Notes under the pieces: model-generated
Seen by the model: only the letters and a program-made list of their open reading frames with translations
Told to the model about the DNA's origin: nothing
The model's database searches: none
Part shown: one piece after another, positions 14,824 to 21,526 of the stretch
How positions within the stretch are numbered: position 1 is the stretch's first letter
Layout of the letters: each line of letters starts with the position of its first letter
Program-made: the position numbers and the translations under genes
NCBI GenBank assembly: GCA_002499945.1
Contig: DKYP01000030.1
Location: forward strand, 564-22,089
Reading direction: 5' to 3'
Source: Lachnoclostridium sp. UBA7097
GTDB lineage: Bacteria > Bacillota > Clostridia > Lachnospirales > Lachnospiraceae
Length of the DNA: 21,526 nt

Positions 14824-14868
14824 CTTAATAAAATTAAGTAAAATACTATCTAAACTTAATAAAATTAA
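14822..14868 (+). repeat. 16-bp direct repeat with palindromic first copy
   Basis: AACTTAATAAAATTAA occurs at 14822-14837 and again at 14853-14868, 31 bp apart, right after the glycerate kinase stop. The first copy extends to a hairpin, ACTTAAT-AAA-ATTAAGT (14823-14839, 7-bp arms). The position fits a weak terminator or a protein-binding site upstream of the gltB promoter. AT-rich DNA makes chance similarity possible, but an exact 16-mer pair is notable. Confidence 0.5.
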
Positions 14869-14895
14869 AAAAATATACCTTCCAACTAATTTTTG

Positions 14896-14924
14896 TTGCT
14901 TTTTCCTGGAACCTGTAATATAAT
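14896..14924 (+). promoter_or_regulatory. promoter of gltBD
   Basis: TTGCTT (14896-14901), a 17-base spacer and TATAAT (14919-14924). Predicted transcription start is near 14931, giving a leader of about 100 nt before the gltB ATG at 15030. Confidence 0.75.
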
Positions 14925-14937
14925 ACTACAAGATTGA

Positions 14938-14978
14938 TGGACAAAGGGGTTCAGCTTTTTTTGCTGGACTTCTTTTTT
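14938..14978 (+). promoter_or_regulatory. gltB leader attenuator with ANTAR-like hairpin
   Basis: Two mutually exclusive structures. Terminator: GTTCAGC (14949-14955), seven T, GCTGGAC (14963-14969), then TTC and six T (14973-14978). Alternative: TGGAC (14938-14942), loop AAAGGG, GTTCA (14949-14953), a 5-bp stem that uses the same GTTCA. The segment TGGAC occurs twice (14938-14942 and 14965-14969), once for each structure. A six-base loop with A at position 1 and G at position 4 is the RNA element bound by ANTAR-domain antiterminators; normally two such hairpins are found, and only one is visible here. The leader may let gltBD be switched at transcript elongation in response to nitrogen (inference). 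Confidence 0.6.
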
Positions 14979-15029
14979 GTTATTTAGGAAAGCTCTTCAT
15001 ATTTATTATTATGGAAATGGAGGATTACA

Positions 15030-18000
15030 ATGGTTAAGGCATTAGGAAATAAAAAAAGGGGGCTGTACGACCCACGTTTTGAACATGATAATTGTGGTAT
15101 TGGCGCTATTGTAAATATAAAAGGCAATAAAACGCATGATACTGTATCAGGTGCACTTGGCATAGTTGAAAAATTAGAGCACCGTGCTGGCAAGGATGCA
15201 GAAGGAAAGACTGGTGACGGTGTTGGTATCCTTTTGCAGATTTCACATAATTTCTTTAAGAAAGCCGTACAGGCATCAGGTTTTGAAATTGGCGAGGAAC
15301 GTGATTATGGTATTGGCATGTTTTTCTTTCCGCAGGATGAGTTAAAGAGAAACCAGGCAAAGAAGATGTTTGAGGTAATTATAAAGAAAGAGGGGCTTGA
15401 GCTCCTTGGCTGGAGGAAAGTGCCTGTTGTGCCTGGCATCCTCGGGCATAAAGCAGCAGACTGTATGCCATGTATTATGCAGGCATTTGTAAAACGTCCT
15501 GAAGATGTGGAAAAGGGGCTTGCATTTGACAGGAAGTTGTATATAGCAAGGCGTGTGTTTGAGCAGAGTAATGATGATACATATGTAGTATCATTTTCAA
15601 GCCGTACTATAGTATATAAAGGAATGTTCCTTGTAGGGCAGCTGCGCCTTTTCTTTGAGGATTTGCAGGACCCGGATTACCTTTCTGCCATTGCAATAGT
15701 ACATTCAAGGTTTAGTACAAATACAAACCCAAGCTGGATGAGGGCGCACCCGAACCGTTTTATTGTACATAATGGTGAAATTAATACTATTGTAGGTAAT
15801 GCAGATAAGATGCTTGCACGTGAGGAAACTATGGAAACACCGTATCTTTCAAGTGATTTCCATAAGGTGTTGCCTGTTATAAACCCTAATGGTTCTGATT
15901 CTGCAAGGCTTGATAATACTCTGGAATTTCTTGTAATGAGTGGTATGGAGCTTCCGCTTGCAGTTATGGTTACAATTCCAGAACCATGGGAGCATGACCT
16001 TAGTTTAAGCCAGAAGAAAAGGGATTTCTACCAGTATTATGCAACAATGATGGAGCCTTGGGATGGGCCGGCGTCAATCCTTTTCTCTGATGGTGATTTA
16101 ATGGGCGCTGTGCTTGACCGTAATGGTTTAAGGCCTTCACGTTATTATATAACAACAGACGGGCAGCTTATACTTTCATCAGAAGTAGGCGTATTTGAGA
16201 TACCACCAGAAAAAGTTGTTAAAAAAGACCGTTTAAGGCCAGGGCGTATGCTGCTTGTGGATACTGTAAAGGGTGAACTTGTGGATGATGATGTGCTTAA
16301 GGAAAAATACGCATCCCGCCAGCCATACGGGGAGTGGCTTAATAACAACCTTGTTACACTTAAAGAATTAAAAATACCTAATAAAAAAGTTGAAGAATTT
16401 ACAGATGAAGAAAGGGCAAGGTTACAGAAAGCATTTGGATATACATTTGAGGAATATAAGACATCAATACTCCCAATGGCGCAGAATGGTGCAGAGCCTA
16501 TTGCTTCAATGGGTACAGACACGCCGCTTCCTATGCTGTCAGAACAGCCGCAGCCGCTTTTTAACTATTTTAAACAGTTGTTTGCACAGGTAACAAACCC
16601 GCCTATTGATGCTATACGTGAAGAAATTGTCACTTCAACAAGTGTTTATATTGGTGAGGACGGGAACCTGCTTGAAGAAAAGGCGGAGAACTGTAATGTT
16701 TTAAAAATCTGCAACCCTATACTTACAGATACAGATTTAATTAAAATTAAAAGCATGGATAAAAAAGGCTTTAAATGCGTGGATATCCCTATTACTTATT
16801 ATAAAAACACTTCGCTTGAAAAGGCACTTGGACGCCTCTGCCTTGCAGCAGACAGGGCATACAGGGAAGGAGTGAATGTGCTTGTGCTTACAGACAGGGG
16901 CGTTGATGAAAACCATGTTGCAATCCCTTCACTTCTTGCAGTTGCAGCTATGCAGCAGCACCTTGTAACAACCAAGAAAAGAACAAGGGTTGCAATGATA
17001 CTTGAATCAGCAGAACCAAGGGAAGTACACCATTTTGCAACACTTCTCGGCTATGGTGCATGTGCAATTAATCCATATCTTGCACACAGCACAATTAAAG
17101 AGCTTATTGATAACGGCATGTTAGATAAGGATTATTACGCAGCTGTTAATGATTATGATTCCGCTGTACTGCATGGAATTGTTAAAATTGCATCCAAAAT
17201 GGGTATTTCCACAATACAGTCATACCAGGGTTCTAAAATATTTGAAGCTATTGGCATTTCAAAAGATGTAATTGAAAAATATTTTACAGATACAAAATAT
17301 TGTGTTGGAAGCCTGGAGTTAGAGGATATACAGGAGCAGGTTGACAGGCTTCATTCCACAGCATTTGACCCGCTTGGGCTTTCGGTTGATTTAACGCTTG
17401 AAAGCAGGGGGCAGCATAAGGCACGTGGAAATAAAGAGGCACATTTATATAACCCTGAAACAATACATCTTCTCCAGCAGTCAGCGTGGACTGGGGATTA
17501 CGGGCTTTTTAAACAGTATTCCAAAGCGGTTGATGAAAAAGAGCATACCATGAATTTACGAAGCCTGCTTGATTTTAATTATCCTGCAAAGGGCATACCA
17601 ATTGATGAAGTTGAAAGTGTAGATGAAATAGTTAAAAGGTTTAAGACTGGCGCAATGTCATATGGCTCTATTTCACAGGAGGCACATGAAACCCTTGCTA
17701 TAGCAATGAACAGGCTGCATGGCAAGTCAAACAGCGGCGAAGGCGGTGAGAGCCTTGAAAGACTGCTTACGGCAGGGCAGGAAGAGGACAGGTGTTCAGC
17801 CATTAAACAGGTTGCATCAGGGCGTTTTGGTGTGACATCACGGTATCTTGTAAGTGCAAGGGAAATACAGATAAAAATGGCACAGGGTGCAAAACCAGGT
17901 GAGGGCGGCCATCTTCCAGGCGGCAAGGTTTACCCGTGGGTTGCTAAAACAAGGCATTCAACACCAGGTGTAAGCCTTATTTCACCACCACCGCACCATG

Positions 18001-19577
18001 ATATTTATTCTATTGAGGACCTTGCACAGCTTATATATGACCTGAAAAACAGCAACAAAGATGCAAGGATTTCGGTAAAACTTGTATCAGAAGCAGGTGT
18101 GGGCACTGTGGCAGCAGGTGTTGCCAAAGCAGGAGCAGCAGTAATTTTAATATCAGGCTATGACGGCGGTACAGGCGCAGCACCAAGAAGTTCTATTTAT
18201 AATGCAGGGCTTCCATGGGAATTAGGGCTTGCAGAAACACACCAGACACTTATTATGAACGGGCTGCGTTCACATGTGCGCATTGAAACAGACGGAAAGC
18301 TTATGACAGGGCGTGATGTGCTTGTTGCTGCACTTCTTGGTGCAGAAGAATATGGATTTGCAACAGCACCGCTTGTAACAATGGGCTGTGTAATGATGAG
18401 GGTATGTAACCTTGACACATGTCCTGTGGGCGTTGCAACACAGAATCCTGAACTTAGAAAGAGGTTTAAAGGAAAACCTGAATATGTAGAAAACTTTATG
18501 AGGTTTGTGGCACAGGAGCTGCGTGAATATATGGCAGCACTTGGAATAAAAAATGTTGACGGGCTTATAGGACGTACAGATTTACTTAAAGTTAAGGAAA
18601 GTAAGGCAGGAAAGCATGCTATTGACCTGTCAGAAATACTTGACCCTTCATTTGCAAATGAAAGGAAAGAGAATAAATTCAACCCTAAGAATTTATTTGA
18701 CTTCGGGCTTGAAAAAACTATTGATGAACAGGTGCTTTTGCCAAAATTAAGGGATGCCATAGGGAAAAAGGAAAAAACAAAAATATCTGTTAATGTGACA
18801 AATACCAGCCGTTCACTTGGAACAATCCTTGGTTCAGAAATCACCAGGAAACATAATGATACACTTGATGAGGATACTATCACTGTAGAATGCCACGGAA
18901 GCGGCGGGCAGAGCTTTGGTGCATTTATACCAAAAGGATTAAGGCTTGAACTTGTGGGTGATTCCAATGATTATATTGGCAAAGGGCTTTCAGGCGGAAA
19001 GATTGTAGTTTACCCGCCAGCCGGCACAAAGTTTAAGGCTGAAGAAAATATTATTGTCGGCAATGTTGCATTTTATGGTGCTACAAGCGGCAAAGCATTT
19101 ATAAATGGTATAGCAGGTGAGCGTTTCTGTGTAAGAAATTCAGGCTGTACAGCTGTTGTTGAAGGGGTAGGCGACCACGGCTGTGAATATATGACAGGCG
19201 GGCGTGTTGTAATACTTGGCAATACAGGCAAGAACTTTGCGGCAGGAATGAGCGGCGGCGTTGCATATGTGCTTGATGAAAACAGTGATTTATACCTTAA
19301 ATTAAATAAAGAGCTTGTTTCCTTGGCACCTGTAACTGATAAATATGATGTAATTGAACTTAAATCAATAATTGAAGAGCATGTAGAGGCAACTGGTTCA
19401 GAAAAAGGAAAGACAATACTTGGTAATTTCAGTGAATACCTTCCTAAATTTAAAAAGATTATTTCTTATGATTACAGTAAAATGTTACAGCTTATCGCTA
19501 AAATGGAAGGACAGGGGCTTGATTATGAGCAGGCACAGATAGAAGCTTTCTATGCAAGCAGGAAGAATAACGGATAG
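15030..19577 (+). CDS. gltB: glutamate synthase, large subunit
   Basis: Hydrolyses glutamine and transfers the ammonia to 2-oxoglutarate to give glutamate. 1515 residues, normal for the family. Class II amidotransferase domain with nucleophile C22 (DNCGIGA), preceded by a 21-residue propeptide that should be cleaved; central domain; FMN/2-oxoglutarate-binding domain (about 840-1200) with TGAMSYGSIS and GYDGGTGAAP; [3Fe-4S] ligands C1120, C1126 and C1131 (CVMMRVCNLDTCPVGVATQ); and the C-terminal GXGXG beta-helix (about 1270-1460) with repeated GG motifs. GGAGG precedes the ATG at the expected distance. gltD follows after 12 bp. Expression is probably controlled by the leader attenuator. Confidence 0.98.
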   Translation: MVKALGNKKRGLYDPRFEHDNCGIGAIVNIKGNKTHDTVSGALGIVEKLEHRAGKDAEGKTGDGVGILLQISHNFFKKAVQASGFEIGEERDYGIGMFFFPQDELKRNQAKKMFEVIIKKEGLELLGWRKVPVVPGILGHKAADCMPCIMQAFVKRPEDVEKGLAFDRKLYIARRVFEQSNDDTYVVSFSSRTIVYKGMFLVGQLRLFFEDLQDPDYLSAIAIVHSRFSTNTNPSWMRAHPNRFIVHNGEINTIVGNADKMLAREETMETPYLSSDFHKVLPVINPNGSDSARLDNTLEFLVMSGMELPLAVMVTIPEPWEHDLSLSQKKRDFYQYYATMMEPWDGPASILFSDGDLMGAVLDRNGLRPSRYYITTDGQLILSSEVGVFEIPPEKVVKKDRLRPGRMLLVDTVKGELVDDDVLKEKYASRQPYGEWLNNNLVTLKELKIPNKKVEEFTDEERARLQKAFGYTFEEYKTSILPMAQNGAEPIASMGTDTPLPMLSEQPQPLFNYFKQLFAQVTNPPIDAIREEIVTSTSVYIGEDGNLLEEKAENCNVLKICNPILTDTDLIKIKSMDKKGFKCVDIPITYYKNTSLEKALGRLCLAADRAYREGVNVLVLTDRGVDENHVAIPSLLAVAAMQQHLVTTKKRTRVAMILESAEPREVHHFATLLGYGACAINPYLAHSTIKELIDNGMLDKDYYAAVNDYDSAVLHGIVKIASKMGISTIQSYQGSKIFEAIGISKDVIEKYFTDTKYCVGSLELEDIQEQVDRLHSTAFDPLGLSVDLTLESRGQHKARGNKEAHLYNPETIHLLQQSAWTGDYGLFKQYSKAVDEKEHTMNLRSLLDFNYPAKGIPIDEVESVDEIVKRFKTGAMSYGSISQEAHETLAIAMNRLHGKSNSGEGGESLERLLTAGQEEDRCSAIKQVASGRFGVTSRYLVSAREIQIKMAQGAKPGEGGHLPGGKVYPWVAKTRHSTPGVSLISPPPHHDIYSIEDLAQLIYDLKNSNKDARISVKLVSEAGVGTVAAGVAKAGAAVILISGYDGGTGAAPRSSIYNAGLPWELGLAETHQTLIMNGLRSHVRIETDGKLMTGRDVLVAALLGAEEYGFATAPLVTMGCVMMRVCNLDTCPVGVATQNPELRKRFKGKPEYVENFMRFVAQELREYMAALGIKNVDGLIGRTDLLKVKESKAGKHAIDLSEILDPSFANERKENKFNPKNLFDFGLEKTIDEQVLLPKLRDAIGKKEKTKISVNVTNTSRSLGTILGSEITRKHNDTLDEDTITVECHGSGGQSFGAFIPKGLRLELVGDSNDYIGKGLSGGKIVVYPPAGTKFKAEENIIVGNVAFYGATSGKAFINGIAGERFCVRNSGCTAVVEGVGDHGCEYMTGGRVVILGNTGKNFAAGMSGGVAYVLDENSDLYLKLNKELVSLAPVTDKYDVIELKSIIEEHVEATGSEKGKTILGNFSEYLPKFKKIISYDYSKMLQLIAKMEGQGLDYEQAQIEAFYASRKNNG

Positions 19578-19589
19578 GAGTGTTTTGTT

Positions 19590-21068
19590 ATGGGAAAACC
19601 AACTGGATTTTTGGAATATAACAGGAAAGATAATAAGGCAGCAGAGCCTTTGGAGAGAATTAAAAATTTTAATGAATTCCATACACCTATGAGTGACAAG
19701 GAGAGGAAGGAACAGGCGGCACGCTGTATGAACTGCGGCGTCCCGTTCTGCCAGTCCGGCATGGTTTTAAATGGCATGGCATCAGGCTGTCCTTTAAATA
19801 ACCTTGTGCCAGAATGGAATGATTTGCTTTACCTTGGAAATATGGAGAAGGCATTACAGATGTTAAGGCAGACAAATAATTTCCCTGAATTTACATCCAG
19901 GGTATGCCCTGCACTTTGCGAAGCTGCCTGTACATGCGGGCTTAATGACACGCCTGTTACATGCAAGGCAAATGAAATGGCAATTATTGAATATGGTTAT
20001 GAAAACGGGCTTATGGAAGCAGTGCCTCCAAAGGTGCGTACAGGCAAGAAAGTGGCGGTTGTCGGCTCAGGGCCTTCAGGGCTTGCGGCAGCAGACCAGT
20101 TAAACAAGCGCGGCCACCTGGTAACTGTCTATGAGAGGAGTGACCATATTGGCGGGCTTCTTATGTATGGGATACCAAATATGAAACTTGAAAAATGGGT
20201 AATTGGCAGGAAACAGGAAGTAATGGAAAAAGAGGGCATAAAGTTTATTGTAAATGCTGATGTTGGAAAGAATGTAAAAGCCCAGGATTTACTTAAGGAA
20301 TATGATTGTGTAATCCTTGCCTGTGGTGCATCAGAGCCACGTGATATAAAAGCACCAGGACGTGAAGCAGACGGGATTTATTTTGCAGTTGACTTCCTTA
20401 CACGTTCCACAAAACATGTGCTGTCAGGCAGGAATGACGGCTTTGTAAATACAAAAGGCAAAAATGTAGTAGTAATCGGTGGTGGTGATACTGGAAATGA
20501 CTGTGTGGGCACAGCAGTGCGCCAGGGTGCTAAATCTGTTGTACAGGTTGAAATGATGCCAAAACTCCCGGACGGGCGTGCAGATAATAACCCATGGCCA
20601 GAGTGGCCACGTGTATGCAAAACAGACTATGGCCAGGAAGAAGCTATTGCAGTATATGGCAAAGACCCACGTATATACCAGGCAACAGTTAAAGAGTTTA
20701 TAAAAGATAAAAGCGGAAAGCTTAAAAAGGTAAAACTGGTAAAACTTGAGCCTAAAAAAGATGAAAAAACAGGCAGGATGAATATGGCAGAAATAGCAGG
20801 AAGTGAATTTGAAATACCTGCAGACTATGTATTAATAGCAGCTGGTTTCCTTGGCACACAGGAATATATAGCTAAAGCATTTGGCGTAAAACTGGATGCA
20901 AGAAGGAATGTAATGACAGAAGAAGGTTCGTATAAAACACCAGCAGACAAAGTGTTTGCCACAGGGGATATGCACAGAGGCCAGTCGCTTGTAGTATGGG
21001 GCATAAAAGAAGGCAGGGGTGTTGCAAAAGAAGCTGATAAATATTTAATGGGATATACCAACTTATAG
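19590..21068 (+). CDS. gltD: glutamate synthase, small subunit
   Basis: Passes electrons from NAD(P)H through FAD and [4Fe-4S] clusters to GltB. 492 residues. N-terminal Fe-S domain with C46, C49, C54, C67 (CMNCGVPFCQ...GCPLNN) and C106, C110, C114 (VCPALCEAAC). FAD-binding motif GSGPSG at 159-164, NAD(P)H-binding motif GGGDTG at 297-302, and a C-terminal FAD segment FATGDMHRGQSLVVWGIKEGR. Complete and of normal length. AGGAG lies upstream of the ATG, 12 bp after gltB, so the two subunits are translated from one message. Confidence 0.98.
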   Translation: MGKPTGFLEYNRKDNKAAEPLERIKNFNEFHTPMSDKERKEQAARCMNCGVPFCQSGMVLNGMASGCPLNNLVPEWNDLLYLGNMEKALQMLRQTNNFPEFTSRVCPALCEAACTCGLNDTPVTCKANEMAIIEYGYENGLMEAVPPKVRTGKKVAVVGSGPSGLAAADQLNKRGHLVTVYERSDHIGGLLMYGIPNMKLEKWVIGRKQEVMEKEGIKFIVNADVGKNVKAQDLLKEYDCVILACGASEPRDIKAPGREADGIYFAVDFLTRSTKHVLSGRNDGFVNTKGKNVVVIGGGDTGNDCVGTAVRQGAKSVVQVEMMPKLPDGRADNNPWPEWPRVCKTDYGQEEAIAVYGKDPRIYQATVKEFIKDKSGKLKKVKLVKLEPKKDEKTGRMNMAEIAGSEFEIPADYVLIAAGFLGTQEYIAKAFGVKLDARRNVMTEEGSYKTPADKVFATGDMHRGQSLVVWGIKEGRGVAKEADKYLMGYTNL

Positions 21069-21069
21069 A

Positions 21070-21105
21070 AAAATTTATAGAAAAAGAAAACTTCTATAAA
21101 ATTTT
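21070..21105 (+). terminator. possible weak terminator after gltD
   Basis: TTTATAGAA (21074-21082) and TTCTATAAA (21092-21100) form a perfect 9-bp stem with a 9-base loop; AAAA before and TTTT after (with one bulged A) can extend it. It starts within 10 bp of the gltD stop. The stem has only A-T pairs except two G-C, so it would be weak. Confidence 0.4.
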
Positions 21106-21165
21106 ATTAAAAACTTTATAGAAAACTCTATTAAAAGCTTTATACAAAGAAAGATTGGTATGGTT

Positions 21166-21240
21166 TTACGTTTATATCCCATAGCACAAGGCTCACAGGA
21201 TTAACAATCCTGGCAGGACTGGCAAGGGATATAAGCGTAA
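21166..21240. repeat. 15-bp imperfect inverted repeat with nested hairpin
   Basis: TTACGTTTATATCCC (21166-21180) pairs with GGGATATAAGCGTAA (21226-21240), with only one G-T pair in 15. Inside, CAGGATT (21196-21202), loop AAC, and AATCCTG (21206-21212) form a perfect 7-bp hairpin. No T-run follows, so it is not a standard terminator. It could be a structured RNA, a decayed small mobile repeat, or the remnant of a gene. Confidence 0.65.
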
Positions 21241-21379
21241 TAACTTTAACAGTATATGGCATGGCATGGAAAAGGGTAAATAAAATTGTAGAAAATAACC
21301 ATAAAAACCAAAGTGTTTTAACTGGTTATTGTGGATAATGCTAAAAATAGCGCTTATTGTGGAAATAAATAAAAAAAGC

Positions 21380-21408
21380 TTGCATTTTATTATAAAGTGT
21401 TGTATACT
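21380..21408 (+). promoter_or_regulatory. tRNA promoter
   Basis: TTGCAT (21380-21385), 17-base spacer, TATACT (21403-21408). Transcription would start near 21415, about 47 bp before the tRNA. Confidence 0.75.
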
Positions 21409-21461
21409 AGTTATCGTTGGCGTGGAACAGTGATGATATCGCATAATAAATAATAATATAT

Positions 21462-21526
21462 GGTCTGTTGGTCAAGCGGCTAAGACGCCGCCCTCTCACG
21501 GCGGAAACAGGGGTTCGATTCCCCTA
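21462..21526 (+). tRNA. tRNA-Glu (anticodon CTC), 3' end outside window
   Basis: Acceptor 5' strand GGTCTGT, D-stem GTC...GAC with AAGCGGCTAA loop, anticodon stem CCGCC/GGCGG with loop CTCTCAC (anticodon CTC, reading GAG), and T-stem AGGGG/CCCCT with loop TTCGATT. The window ends one base into the 3' acceptor strand, so the last part of the gene is missing. Glutamate identity agrees with the family-typical GGTCTGTTGGTCAAGCGG start. Confidence 0.93.

Larger units (their letters stand above)
21069..21379. other. gene-free, repeat- and hairpin-rich stretch between gltD and the tRNA promoter
   Basis: No convincing gene. From 21060 to about 21150 there are degenerate AT-rich repeats of 23-24 bp, built on ACTTTATAGAAAA/CTATTAAAA-like words. 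A long imperfect inverted repeat occupies 21166-21240. A second hairpin pairs AATAACC (21294-21300) with GGTTATT (21324-21330). TTATTGTGGA occurs twice (21326-21335, 21354-21363), and TGTGGATAA (21330-21338) is a perfect DnaA-box complement. A frame without start codon is open from 21135 to 21338. Confidence 0.5.

Noticed and set aside
18197..18967. 256-residue open frame on the minus strand
   Set aside because: Fully antisense to the FMN and GXGXG domains of gltB; composition is Ser/Leu-rich in the way expected of a shadow frame.
21135..21338. 67-codon open frame after gltD (…GLTILAGLARDISVITLTVYG…)
   Set aside because: No ATG/GTG/TTG start near its beginning, no ribosome binding site, and it coincides with the nested inverted repeat. 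A decayed gene fragment cannot be excluded, but I cannot support a CDS.
1..21526. CRISPR arrays, insertion sequences, rRNA genes
   Set aside because: No regularly spaced repeats, no transposase-like protein and no rRNA-like segment are seen. The only tandem repeat is the 24-bp coding repeat at 3376-3423 and the degenerate AT-rich one after gltD.

Overview
The window looks like a chromosomal segment of a low-GC anaerobic Firmicute, most likely of the Lachnospiraceae/Clostridia. This rests on AT-rich DNA, heavy use of AGG for arginine and ATA for isoleucine, strong GGAG-type ribosome binding sites, and gene types common in that group (QueH, a DUF2680 secreted protein, a BspA-type LRR protein, a two-subunit GOGAT). 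It is inference from sequence features, not a database match.

Left part (1-3245, all +): the 3' end of dapA, then dapB (two consecutive steps of diaminopimelate/lysine synthesis), a CvpA-family membrane protein, queH (queuosine maturation) and a Nudix hydrolase. A 13-bp inverted repeat at 3293-3332 acts as a likely bidirectional terminator against the convergent DUF2680 gene.

Middle-left (3360-9943): a small secreted DUF2680 protein with a Cys/Gly/Tyr repeat tail lies on the minus strand. Divergent from it is a tightly packed five-gene set: OmpR-type response regulator, sensor kinase, LRR protein, VWA/pseudo-metallopeptidase protein and MoxR-like AAA+ ATPase. The gaps are so short (overlaps to 22 bp) that one operon is likely, which would put a MoxR-VWA remodelling module under the two-component system. 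The kinase sensor loop carries a Gly/Tyr/Arg stretch resembling the tail of the divergent secreted protein.

Accessory block (about 9950-13660): a D12-class adenine methyltransferase, a two-domain (winged helix + HNH/zinc-ribbon) putative restriction endonuclease broken by a one-base frameshift in an A-run, and a Mec-type JAMM peptidase that follows the nuclease without a gap, ending in a strong terminator. After it come a TetR regulator with a consensus promoter bracketed by two near-identical operators, and a small membrane protein combining two bis-histidine helix pairs (ferric-reductase-like) with an FMN-binding domain carrying a flavinylation motif.

Right part (13690-21526): glycerate kinase, then gltB-gltD (glutamate synthase), preceded by a promoter and a compact leader in which a 5-bp hairpin with loop AAAGGG and an intrinsic terminator compete for the same bases; this resembles an ANTAR-type antitermination site. 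About 390 bases without a convincing gene follow, holding AT-rich degenerate repeats, a long imperfect hairpin and one DnaA-box match. The window ends inside a tRNA-Glu(CTC) gene that has its own promoter.
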